Positions 1 to 10,687 of a stretch of DNA of 64,000 nucleotides are shown piece by piece. The notes under the pieces were generated by a model. It did not search any database. It worked only from the letters and a program-made list of their open reading frames with translations, and had not been told where the DNA came from. The DNA is from Talinum fruticosum (taxonomy: Eukaryota; Streptophyta; Magnoliopsida; Caryophyllales; Talinaceae), in assembly GCA_021018815.1 (NCBI GenBank), contig JAITYX010000005.1, forward strand, positions 11,144,001 through 11,208,000, read 5' to 3'. Within the stretch, counting starts at the first letter, position 1; every line of letters begins with the position of its first letter. The position numbers and the translations under genes are program-made.

Positions 1-1440
1 ACCTATGAAGGAACAAGCCAAGTAAAGCAGGAAAAGATAAGTCAATATCTTCATAAGTATGAGCTGTTCAAGATCGAGCCGGAAGAAAACATCACTCAAA
101 TGTATGTTCGGTTCATCGATTATACGAATAATCTCAAATCTCTGGGTAGAAGGATTTCTCACGAAGAAATGTTCGGAAAGATTATGAGAATTCTACGAAA
201 GAAGAGATGGGGTCCCAAATTGACAGCCATTGAAGAAGCTCATAACCTCTCTCAACTAAGACCTAACGAGCTTATCGGGAAGGTACTTACCCACAAGATT
301 CTTTTGGAAGAAGAGGATGCCGAGGTCAGCACCAAAAAGAACATTGCGCTAAAGGCCTCGAAAGCGGACGTGATAGTCCGAGCTCCTCAAAATCAGAAGA
401 GAATCCTATGGCACTCATAGTCCGTGACTTCAACAAAAATGACGAAATACAAGAAGTGGGAAAAGAGGCCAAAGCATGAGTTCGATAAGAAAGATAAGTA
501 GGACACAAAAGGTTAATATTCAGCCCCTTCAAAGTTATCTTTATCTAAGAACTCTTGTTGCTTTGAATGTTACAGCAAGAAGCACATAGGCAATGATTGT
601 CCCAACGAAAGAAGGATAAAAAGAAGAAGGTTATGATGGCTACCCGGAGTGATGACGACTCATCCGAAGAAGACTATTCCGATGACTCAAAGTGTCTTAT
701 AGCACTTATAGAATCGGAAGTCTGAATCTGAGTAAGACAATGAGGACTCCGATATTGATCGGGTAGTTGAATACTTTCTTAAAATTTCAAAAGTTGATCT
801 AGCGCGATATATTTTGACTTTGGAAAAAAAGTCCAATTCGACTCATTCCAGTTTAAAGAACAACTTGAGTCTCTTACCAATAAGAGCAATGCTTTGAAAA
901 ATGAATTAGAAAAACTGAGACAAAATCGAAATATGTTAACACCAGATCTGAAGCAAATGAGGCCGTGATGCGAGTCACTCGGAACGAGAGAATGAGCAAG
1001 CGAAAAGAAAACTGAATGAGTCTCAAGAGCTTACTTTGAAATTCACTCAAGATCAGAAAAACCTTGATATGCTATTAGGCTCTCGGTGTGTCTCCTTCGG
1101 GAAAGAAGGACTAGGCTTCAATGAAGAAGAGGAATCAAAATCTTATTCTAATATTTTCAAAACCGATTCCAGAACTATAAAGTTCGGGAAGGCTGAGCAT
1201 GGTCCCATTCATACAAATGAGCATAAGACTAAGCCCATACCAGTTTACAGGAAGAAGCCTTCTCCACCTATTTACAAAAGAAAAGATTTTCAAAAGAAAG
1301 AGACACGGACTCGGTTCTCTAGAAGGAAGACTCGAGAATCGGACCGGACCAAAAATTATTCAAATATGGGTTCGGAAAGTGCTCTTTACGAGAGAAGGAG
1401 CACGAGTAAAGGGAGTTATTGGGTTCGTAAGAGGAAGTGA
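1..1440 (+). pseudogene. gag: S1 gag remnant with zinc knuckle and linker
   Basis: This is the C-terminal half of a copia Gag of the UBN2 type, the nucleocapsid protein that packages element RNA in cytoplasmic particles. Visible pieces are the block with QYLHKYELFK and RWGPK (1-420), then after a frameshift a CCHC zinc knuckle at 559-600 (C-F-E-C...H...C, CX2CX4HX4C, intact). A charged linker follows at 1036-1440 with NLDMLLGSRCVSF and KPSPPIYKRK, blocks that recur in S2, S4, S5 and S6. Several frameshifts and stops separate the pieces (for example the TAG at 418-420). The true start lies left of the window. The domain identity is sure; the exact borders are approximate. Confidence 0.85.
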
Positions 1441-1489
1441 GAAAGGTTAGTTTGTTTCTGTCTTGCACATATCTCGGAAGAAGAAGAAA

Positions 1490-4400
1490 CGTTATTGGTA
1501 CTTGTGGTTGCTCACGCCACATGTTAGGAGATTCAAGACTCTTCTCTAAGCCGGAAAATCGAAAGGAGGAAAAGTCACATTTGGAGGTAACAGCAAAGGC
1601 AAGATAGTAGGGATTGGTAAAATTGGTGAAGGAAACAACACAGTCTGCCTAGTCTACCTTGTCAAAGGACTCAAATATAATCTCCTTTATATTTCTTAGC
1701 TATGTGACAAAGTTCAAGAGGTAATGTTCACCTAGACTAATTGCTACATTTTTTATGAGTCTCCAAAGAGACTAAGCTCTCAAGTCCGAGGTCGAGTAAC
1801 TATACTATTACTCTCTCGATTCAAGCCAGAATTTATCTTGTTTGAAAGGATCTATGAATGATAATTCGGGGACTTGGCATTGTCGACTAGGTCATATTAG
1901 CATGCATACTATCAAGAAACTTGCATCTCATGGATTGGTTAGGGGTCTACCCAACCGTGCAATTAAGAAAGACAAAATCTATGAAGAATGCACAAAAGGC
2001 AAGCATGTTAGATCATCTTTCAAAGCACTCAAAACTGTGTCTACATCCAAAGTACTTGAATTGCTTCATATGGATTTGTGTGGTGAAATTTCTATGAAAA
2101 ATCATGGAGGTGAACCATATGTACTTATTGTTGTTGATGATTTCTCACAATTTACTTGGGTATGTTTTCTTAAGAACAAGAGTGAAGCCTTCAAAGAGTT
2201 CACTAAGCTCTGCAGGAAAATTCAAGTAGAGTCTTGGACTCATATAAGGAAGATTCGAACTCACCATGGAAGGAAGTTTAACTACTCGGAATTTTGCACA
2301 CTTACGTGACAAGAATGACATCTGTCACAACTTTTTGCACTAAGAACTCCGCAACAAAATGGTAGTAGAGAGAAAGAACAGAACTCTTGAAGAAATAGGA
2401 AGGACTATAATGATTGAAAATGAGGTACCTTATTATTTTTGGGTTGAGACAATCAACACAAGCAAATTACACACTCAATAGATGCCTTATCGGACTCATC
2501 TTGAAGAAAACTCCTTACCAGCTTTACAAGGAAAGAAACCCAACATCTCCTACTTTAGACCATCTGGATGTAAGTGATTTTTCCACAACAATGGTAAGGA
2601 GCATATGACTAAGTTTGATGCTAGGTCGGATGAAGGTATATTTCTAGGTTACTCATCTTATAGCAAAGCTTATCGTGTTTTTAACAAGTGAACTAACAAA
2701 GTGGAAGAAAGTATCCACGTTGTCTTCAATGAAATTGATCTTAGCAGGATAATTGAGTCCACATACTCGGATCTTAAACTTAACGAGAGATGAAGATGAC
2801 CATACTGAAGCTAAGCTCGGAAATAGTCAAAACAGAATTACTAAGGTGACTCGGAATGGACTAACTTAGAATGTTGTGACTCGAGTCGAACAAACTCAAA
2901 AGCCAGCACAAAATGTTGAAGAACAAGTCAATGAGACTCAGCAAGATTAACCAAATAAAGATCAGTCTATTCAACCAACAAACTTGGTAAATCAAAGGAC
3001 AGGTAAAGCTTTCAAATATGCATCTAGCCACCCACCTGAAAACATAGTTTCGACATGAGCAGTTGGGTAAGAACTCGATCTTCTATGCATAATTTGTGTG
3101 CATTTTCTGCATTCATATTATTAACCAAACCAAAAATGCACTAGAAGCCCTAAATGAACCTGAATGGGTAGAGGCCATGCAAGAAGAGCTCAATTAATTT
3201 GAAATAAACCAAGTCCGGACTCGACCAAACGACCATCTAATCACCCAGTCATAGGAACCAAATGGGTTTTCAAGAACAAACTGGATGAGGAAGGGTGGGT
3301 AATCAGAAATTAGGCTAGACTTGTTGCCCGGGGTTACAATCAAGAAGAATGAATTGATTATGGGGAAACCTTTGCACTTGGTTGCTAGGATTGAGGCAAT
3401 CAAAATCTTGTTAGCATTTGCATCTAGCATGAACATCAAGCTTTATCAAATGGATGCCAAATGTGCTTTTCCGAATGGTTTCATTTAAGAAGAAGTCTGT
3501 GTTGAGCAACCCACTGGATTTGAAAACTCAGAAATTCCAAATCATGTTTTCAAATTTCAAAAGGCTTTATATGGTCTTAAACAAGCTCCTAGAGCTTGGT
3601 ATGAAAGACTAAGCGGTTTCTTAGTTGAAAATAATTTCAAAAGATGTCAAATTGACAAAACTCTTTCACAAAAACCAAGGGGAAAGATTTTCTTATTGCT
3701 CAGATTTATGTTGATGATATCATTTTTAGAGCTATTAATGAAACCCTATGTCAAGAGTTTTCGATTTGATGAGATAGGAGTTCCAAATAAGTATGATGAG
3801 AGAACTCAACTTTTTTCTCGGTTTACAAATGAAACAAGACAAGGATGGCATTTATGTCCATCAATCTAAGTATACCAAGGAGCTTTTGAAGAAGTACAAA
3901 CTACAAGATGTGAAGCATGCAGCAACACCTATGAGTAGCGAGTTTGAAATTGGACTTAGATGAGAAAGGTAAAATTATAGATCGAAACTCTACAAAGATA
4001 TGATTAGATCTCTACATTGTCTCACATCTAGTAGGACAAATATCATGTTCGAGTGTGTGCCTTTATGCAAGATTTCAAGCTAATCCAAAAGAATCACATC
4101 TCACTACGATGAAGAGAATATTCGGATATCTTCGAGCGACTCGGAATCTTGGTCTATGGTTTTCAAAAGACTCAGAACTAACTATCACTTGGATACTTAG
4201 ATGCTGATTATGCTGGATACAAAGTTGATAGAAATATTATAATTTCTGGGTCAATCCCTCATCTCCTGGCACTCAAAGAAACAAATTTTTGTTACTCTAT
4301 CAATTGTCGAGGCTGAGTACATTGCAGCTGGAGCTTCTTGTGCTCGGATTCTGTGGATAACGCAGACACTTGAAGGATCTAGGGCTATCATTCACATCTA

Positions 4401-4660
4401 TCCCAATCAAGTGTGACAATTAAAGTATAATAAGCATTACCAAGAATCCAGTTCAGCACTCAAAGACAAAGCATATTGAGGTCATGTATCATTTTCTAAG
4501 AAACCACTTGTGAGAAAGGTGATATTGTACTTGAATTCATTCCTACGAAATTTCAGCTAGTCGATATTTTCACTAAGCCACTTAGTGAGGATCAGTTTTG
4601 CTTTAGTAGGAATGAGCTTGGTATGATTAATTCATCATTATGTGATTTCTAAGTAAATTA
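1490..4660 (+). pseudogene. pol: S1 pol remnant (protease, integrase, RT, RNase H)
   Basis: Copia-type Pol makes and integrates the cDNA copy. Domains in order: a protease region near 1495 with the D-S-G loop deleted; gag-pre-integrase with RLGHISMHTIKKL at about 1890; the integrase core with LLHMDLCGEI and VVDDFSQFTWVCF in the open stretch 1842-2309; RT with its YVDD catalytic box at 3717-3728; RNase H to about 4640. In the integrase HHCC zinc site the first Cys is Tyr (IYEEC). Stops and single-base indels are spread throughout, so no domain can be translated whole. ORF3 and its promoter follow after a spacer of about 400 bp. Confidence 0.88.
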
Positions 4661-5037
4661 TCCTTGCATAATTATGTGTTATATGTTTTTCTTTTGTTTT
4701 AATAACAAATGGATCGATTGATAGAGTGAGACTAAGCTATGAGTTATTAGTTCTCCGAGTGTTTTGAGTCACTCGGAAAATATACCTGAGTCGGACTCGG
4801 TTTTTGAGCAAAATGGACATCAAACTTTTGGGATTATCTCTAGATAAATAGAGAATTTCATAAATGTTTTCGAAAAGTCTTTCTTCTCTCTCTCGGACAA
4901 GCGTTTCAATTAAAGAATTCTAGCCATTGGAAGAAAGTTGTTGGAATACTAGCCGTTGGAGTGCGAACGTCACACCCATCTAAGACTTGTTTTTGAAATT
5001 CAAGTCGGACCGAACGCCGACAGTCATTTCTTCTCGC

Positions 5038-5045
5038 TATAAATA
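5038..5045 (+). promoter_or_regulatory. Internal TATA box upstream of S1 ORF3
   Basis: TATAAATA sits 142 bp before the ORF3 ATG and far from any LTR. It is followed by a C/T-rich leader (about 5050-5185) and preceded by CCGTTG and related MYB-core-like words at 4920-4970. The same arrangement occurs before ORF3 in S2, S4, S5 and S6. I infer an internal promoter. Confidence 0.6.
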
Positions 5046-5187
5046 GCACCCCTTTGCCTTCTTTTTGTTACTTTGCTTCTCGCTCTCTTCTCTCGGAATT
5101 TCTATTCTCTAATATTCACTCTCCGAATTTGAAGCTCTCTCTCCCCTTTTTGCTCTCTCGTTTCCTCTCTGTTTCTCACCTAACACA

Positions 5188-6790
5188 ATGCCTAAACGAG
5201 GTTCGGGACAAGAGCTATTGAGGTCCGCAACCAAGAAGCCCCGTACCAAAAATACTCAAGAGGGTACCTCCAACCCCTCAAAAATCTTTGTCGCCCAACA
5301 ATTTACGTTGGATGACAAATTCTTCCAAACCACATCTTTTCCGTGGCTAAAGCACATTCAAGACACTTGAGTCTACAATTACTTGTACTTCGGTGATTTC
5401 ATTTGTCTAGAACTTGTCGTCGAGTTCTTCTCTAACATGTCCCATTCTGAAGGTGTCATCACCTCAAAAGTCCAAGGGAAGGTTGTTCACATTAACCTTC
5501 TTCTTTTACAGAAACTTTTTAAAGTTTCTTCTCTCCTTCTAAACTCTAACCCTATACCTTTCATGGAAGTTGCATATGACTTATTTGAAATGCCAAAGAA
5601 TTACCCGAGTCACGAAAGAACTTCTCCATGACTCATATGAAATCTGAGGCAAGGTTGCTCTGTTTCATTCTGATGAGAACCTTCTTCTCTCATCATTCTA
5701 GTGAGGAGAATCCAAACTCCAAGATTCTCAAAGCCTTGTTTGACATTCTAGAGGGCTACAAAGTAGACCTCTACCCTTTATTATTGAGCAAATGGCCTCC
5801 ATGCCGGCTCGGTCCAAAAAATCCGCTCCTTTTCCCTTTGGAGCTATCTTGACGTTTGTTTTTAAATAGTTTAAGATTACTCTTCCCTCATATACCAAAG
5901 TCTGTTTCTAAGGCTACCATTATTGTTGGCGAAAAGAACTTCGGGCTACGGATACCAGGAGGTAAAACACGGTGTCCGGGTTCATTCATCCGAGCTTCCA
6001 CCTCCCTCTTCTCCACTAGCTCGAAAACACTAACACTTCCACCTCCCTTTGTTGGTTCCTCTACTTCTCTACCACTTCCTTCTTCCTCTACTGCAGCTCT
6101 TATCGAAATGGTAGGAAAGCTCGCTTCGTGTCCGAACAACTTTAGAACACGGTTCGCTCTCTCAAACCCATCTATGAAGGCCCGGTGATCAACCGGAAGG
6201 TCGGCCAGTCTCGAGATCCAGGAATCTTACACCCTTATGCTTGAGTTCAAGGTTATTATCAACGAGCAACACGAGCAGCTTCAACATCTCCATCAACGAA
6301 GATCTAAGGTTGCTCGGGACTCAAAAACTTGAGATACTTCTAAGGAGTCCTCTAGCCCGACCAAGTCTATCTCGGCTGAGGTAGAAGAAGCGACTAAAGC
6401 GAGCAGGTGAAGAAGGAGCAGCTCGGCATGAAGAGGAGAAGAAAGAAGAGAAGGGAGAAGAAGAAAAGAAAAAGAAGAGGCTGCCCCACCTAAGGGCCAA
6501 GGTGCAACAGAACCTAATCCGGAGCTGATCTCCTCATATCACGCTCCGAGTGAGTCAAAAGAAGCTAGGGACATTGGTCGGTCCAAAGTTACTGGCTTAA
6601 AAGCACCACCCTCTATTGTCTTTCACGAGGATGAACCTGAGGAAGATATGTCCGGCTCAAAGAACCAAAACAGAGCAACTACGGACATCCCCGTGGTGCT
6701 ACTGCTGCAATCATCCACCTCTTCCCAAGCTTATCGGCGCAAGCACAATGCCCGTCCCTCCTCCCTGTGGATAGCAAGCCTCCTCCTCTT
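5188..6790 (+). pseudogene. S1 ORF3: third reading frame between pol and 3' LTR
   Basis: I do not recognise a named family with certainty. The start is the ATG of MPKRGSGQELL, chosen because it recurs in S2, S5 and S6. Visible blocks: a basic patch KKPRTK near residue 17 (possible nuclear signal); LDDKFF; a block around EFFSNMSHSEGVITSKV, which reminds me of the widespread 'putative plant transposon protein' domain; then, in shifted frames, NPNSKILKALFDILEGY, YGYQEVKHGVRVH, a K/E-rich stretch at about 6400-6480, and a C-terminal IPVVLL block at about 6690. Stops and frameshifts break it at least five times. There is no signal peptide or clear membrane span, so an envelope is unlikely. Length if whole would be roughly 500-540 residues. 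Confidence 0.65.
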
Positions 6791-7230
6791 AATGTTTTTT
6801 TTGTCCAACATCGATTGTATTTTTTTCTCCCTCCTTTTTGATGAAATGCTAGGGGAAAAATTCTTGAAACCTTGATGTTTTGTTTAGGGGAGTTAACCCT
6901 CTCTTTTCGAGCAATCAATGATTTTTTTTTGTAAACAAACTTGTTTGTGAGTTATACTTTTGCCCCGATGCTCAAATATTTAACTCTACTATTTCTTTTT
7001 ACTTTTCTACTTTGATATAATATGTTCATTTCTTTGCAATGGTTTATTATCCGAATAACCATTCCGAGTTATGATATGATCCGAAATGCATTTAATAAGT
7101 ATGAAATGCCTTTTATTCGTCACTTTTTGCTCGATACTTAACGAACATTACTTCCTATTCTAATCACTGCAAATGAAAAATCATGTTTTCCACTAACAAG
7201 TATCTATCTTAAGTATGGAATGCCTTTCAT

Positions 7231-7243
7231 AAAAAGGGGAGAT
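7231..7243 (+). promoter_or_regulatory. S1 polypurine tract
   Basis: AAAAAGGGGAGAT abuts the LTR start TGAAGAC. This is the expected primer site for plus-strand DNA synthesis. Related purine boxes lie upstream at about 6848-6857 (TAGGGGAAAA) and 6885-6895 (TTAGGGGAGTT), the multiple-PPT arrangement known from Sireviruses. Confidence 0.85.
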
Positions 7244-8700
7244 TGAAGACTCGGGTTTTAAGCGTAACTCATTTTGAGTATTACATGAAGACTCAAGTAT
7301 AAATCCTATTTCTCTTAAGTTTTGATTTCAAATCATTCTAAGCACTATAAAAACTCTTATCTAAGCTTTCATTCCGCTCGAGCTCGACTCATAAAGCGCC
7401 TTATTGCATATCTCCTACACTGGTGTTTCGACTCACTCGAAATCACTCGGAACTATCGCATGCTCAAATAATTTCTCTAACACTCTTATTTTGAGCATTA
7501 ACTATGTATTTCAATGAAAAGTTAATTCTCTATTCTAAGTCGGTTTATTTCCTCGAGAATTATTTGAGCGAGATCAAGTTGTTATACTCTCATGTTTTAC
7601 TCTTTTAACTTGATCATCTTTAGGATTGACTCAAGATGGAATTTGAGTATACTGAATATTAGACTCGGAAAATTACATTCTTTTAGGCCAAAGAAAATTA
7701 AGCATTTAATTACTCGAATTTAATTATTATCTTTGTCCGATCTTGGAAAAAAGTATTTTATACTTTGAGAATCAATGTGGTTTGCTTTGGTGGGTTATTC
7801 AAACGAGGCTAACCTATCTTTTTGAATTTCAAAAGCAACCGGTTTCTATCCATTAACTACCAGCAGAAAAGTTTTAGTTACTTTTGGAAATGGCTTAGAC
7901 AGCGTGTTAGGGTTGTTTGTTTCCAAAGCGAAAAACTCTAACTCTAGGCTTAATGGTTGTTTACACCACAACTTTCGAGTCACCATCAAGTGATTAGACC
8001 ATCTTTTGGAGCCAAGAGCCATTACATAACATTCACATCCCAACAGATCTTTTCTTAACGACTCGGAATAGCCATTATAACAGCTCACGAAGACTTCTAT
8101 CCGGAACCAAGAATCAACGGTCATTGTGCACGGTTCGCTATAAATAGAAGCCACTTCACAAGACTGGAATTGAATTTATTGTTGAACTAATTGTTGTTCT
8201 CATTTTTACTCATTCTTCTATTTACAACTCTAAGTGTGTATTTCATATTTTCTAAGTTGTAAAGAAAGTCTTGTAATCGATTCATGATCTTTTCTTACTT
8301 TCTAAGTCATGTCCCTTGATCGAGCTGTAAGGGTTAACTTAGCTCGGTTGTCCCTCATTGTACAGAGTTACCTCATTTAGGAAGTACTAGATCAGATAAG
8401 GGAACTTCTAAGTCTAGGAAAACTTTGTAAGGAATTGTTTAAGGGAGCAATTCGGTTGAGTCATTCCTCTGTATTTTACGGATTCAAAATAGTGGATTTA
8501 ACTTGGTGCTTGGATTAGCACTCGTCCGTGGTTTTCTGCGTTAGGAGGGTTTCCATGTATATCCGTGTTATTGCCTATTTGAGTCTAATCTAGACTCAGA
8601 ATCCGCTTTAGCTTTTATTGGTGCAAAAATTGTTTAATTTTCTTCATCACCCTATTCACCCCCTCTAGGGTGCCTTAGACTCTCAACGATCAAACCTTGA
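7244..8700 (+). repeat. S1 3' LTR
   Basis: It runs from TGAAG after the PPT to CCTTGA, 1457 bp. It shares its end block (CACCCCCTCTAGGGTG near 8658-8673) with every other LTR here. Its start (TGAAGACTCGGG, then an ATTACATGAAGACTC block) matches S4 and S5 rather than S2, S6 and S7, so it belongs to LTR subfamily A. A 17-bp palindrome lies at 7750-7766 and a TATA box at 8139-8146. Confidence 0.88.
8139..8146 (+). promoter_or_regulatory. LTR TATA box (S1)
   Basis: TATAAATA in the context GCTATAAATAGAAGCC. The same site appears reversed in the minus LTRs at 14536, 23839, 43824 and 48534. It probably sets the U3/R border about 30 bp downstream. Confidence 0.7.
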
Positions 8701-9810
8701 ATACTTGCTAACTTTGCTAACCTTTACAGTTAAGGAGAACTTAGTTGAGTTAACACTTATAGCTCAATCAAGGGACTTTACAGAGAATTGAAATAAGTAA
8801 GAGCGATTACAAGACTTTTCACTTTTCAACTCAAAAAGTGTAAACTTATGTACGAGTGTTGGAAAGCTAGAAGATTAAGAGAGTGATTGAATATTCAATT
8901 CTAGCAGAGTGTTCATAAATCTTCAAGTCTTGTAAGAAGGCTTCTATTTATACTCAACAGGGCAGAGTAGCCGTTGTGACTATTTCTAAACTTGAAAGCT
9001 CCACTAGCCGTTGTAATAGATAGTCCGAGTCACTCGGAAAAAGAACCGTTGCAAATGTAAACGTTGTGCTTAGGTCCTTGGCTCAAAAAGTAGTCCATCC
9101 CACTGGTTGTGACTTAAATATGGGGTGGAAACAACCTTGACATGGTGTCTCGGCCTTGTCCTGAAACAGTGCTTTTACGTACGCTAATGGTTAATGGTTA
9201 GAAGCTAGTTGCTTTTTCTTTTCGAAATAAGAATAAAATACTTTAATCAACCTGCAAAGCAAATCAAAATGGTATTCAAATCATAAAAATACTTTGTTCC
9301 AAGATTAGGAAAGGATAAAAGTTAATTCATCATAATTAAGTGCTTAATTATCATTAACATGAGAGAATGAAATTTTACGGGCCTAATATTCAACGAGTTC
9401 AAATTCCATCTTATGTCTATATTTTAAATTATAAAGATATGAAAGATTATATAGACACCATGCATCAAATTGATCATGTAAATAATTTCTTTGAATAAAC
9501 TTGACTTAGAAATAAGAATTTGCGCAGTAATTCATTTTCGGTTAGCTCATGAAATCGGTGCTTAGAATAAGATAAATTCGTGAAATTATTTACTCATGAC
9601 AATTGTTTGAGTTGTATCCGAGTGGGTCGAAACCTAATGAAGTATGCTCTATTCAAGAGATGCTTTCTAAGTAGACCAAACAATATTGAAAACTTTAAGA
9701 TAAGCTTCTTAAAGACCAAGAATGACTTGAAATAAAAAACATAGAGAGATATAGAGTTATGCCCGAGTCTTTAGATATCAAAAAGTACTCGACTCGTAAG
9801 TTCATAACTT
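8701..9810 (-). repeat. S0: old partial LTR of the same family
   Basis: From 8701 the sequence aligns by eye with the middle of the minus LTRs: the tract around TTAGTTGAGTTAAC, then CCGAGTCACTCGG at 9025-9037, then GGTGGAAACAACC, and it fades out after GCCCGAGTCTTTAG near 9774. The first 400 or so bases of the LTR are missing, as expected if S1 inserted there. The right edge is uncertain because similarity fades. No gene lies here. Confidence 0.7.
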
Positions 9811-10610
9811 ACTCATTTTATGCTATTTTTGAAAGTATTCTTTTCAATTTTATGTTAATTTGAATTTTACTTTCATCCGATTGAAAAATAGTGCTCTCGA
9901 AATATATTATTATTTGAGAGGCTCGAGAGCCCCACATACGAAACCAACTCCAACTGTTATCTCCATAAAGGTGAGGTTTTCTTACTTAGCGTTAAATTAG
10001 TTTTGATTTGAAATTACTTGTTGTGCTAATTAATTCTCCATGTGTTGGGAATCTTTGATTTATTGTGCCACAAACAAAAGGGGAACCTGGAGTGTGGCTT
10101 CTAATTTCTCCGAGTATATGAAAAAGATTGCGACCCGACTAGATTTGGATGATCGTGAATCTAATCCCATAGAGGTACTTGTACTTGCATTTGTATTTGT
10201 TTATGAAAATTTAATTTATATTGTTATGTTTTTTAGCTTATTAGTACTTCCAATTGACGTTTACAGCATTTGTCATAGTATTTCTCGAGAAAGAAGCCCT
10301 TTACTTCATATACACAAGTCATGTCTTGGACGACCTAAGATAGGGTGGGGCGGAGTTTGTATATAACCATATAAAGACAATTACATATGTATATATGCAC
10401 ATGATTTTTCTTCATTATTTGATTGATAAATTTTGGGACTTTTTAATTGTATAGCATACATTAATACTATTGTTTGAAACATATGTGAGGATTGCATATA
10501 TTCGGAATAATATTTCTGGTTGTATATATTCGAAAAAGTTTACGTATGTTGCTTAAATGGTTGTTTATGTATTCTGATTGATTGTATAATTATACAGGGG
10601 TAAGAAAACA
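9811..10610 (+). other. Unassigned AT-rich stretch with a short open frame
   Basis: I recognise no gene. An open frame at 10040-10366 (108 codons) contains KRGTWSVASNFSEYMKKIATRLDLD, then becomes hydrophobic and low in complexity. The first 50 residues look more protein-like than the rest, so it could be an exon or a fragment of a transposase gene belonging to the hairpin-repeat element that starts at about 10611. This is only a suggestion from position. Confidence 0.25.
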
Positions 10611-10682
10611 AAAAGATAATTTTTTAAAAAAGTGCACACATTTTACTACGGTTCTTATCAAATAAGCTGTAGTAGTAGGTCT
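10611..10682. repeat. Left part of hairpin-rich tandem array (interrupted by G1)
   Basis: It contains TTTTACTACGGTTCTTATC and an imperfect inverted partner AGCTGTAGTAGTAGG. The same segment recurs at 25090-25175. The array continues at 24899 on the other side of G1, since GGTCTGAAAA at the left edge joins TAACCTATTACTATGG at the right, mirroring 25171-25200. Such subterminal repeats are typical of CACTA transposons, but no terminal CACTA motif was seen. Confidence 0.6.
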
Positions 10683-10687
10683 GAAAA

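Larger units (their letters stand above)
1..8700 (+). mobile_element. S1: Sirevirus-like Ty1/copia retrotransposon, truncated by window start
   Basis: The order gag zinc knuckle, gag-pre-integrase, integrase, reverse transcriptase, RNase H, ORF3, PPT, 3' LTR is that of a copia element with an extra frame after pol. Integrase before RT excludes gypsy. The window opens inside gag, so the 5' LTR, PBS and gag start are missing. All frames carry stops and frameshifts, so the copy is dead. The 3' LTR ends CTTGA (CTTCA expected), and the following DNA is a partial LTR in the opposite orientation (S0) beginning in mid-LTR. I infer that S1 inserted into S0. Confidence 0.9.

Noticed and set aside
5188..6790. 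ORF3 as a retroviral-type envelope
   Set aside because: No signal peptide, membrane span or cleavage site is visible; the N-terminus is basic and the C-terminus is charged.
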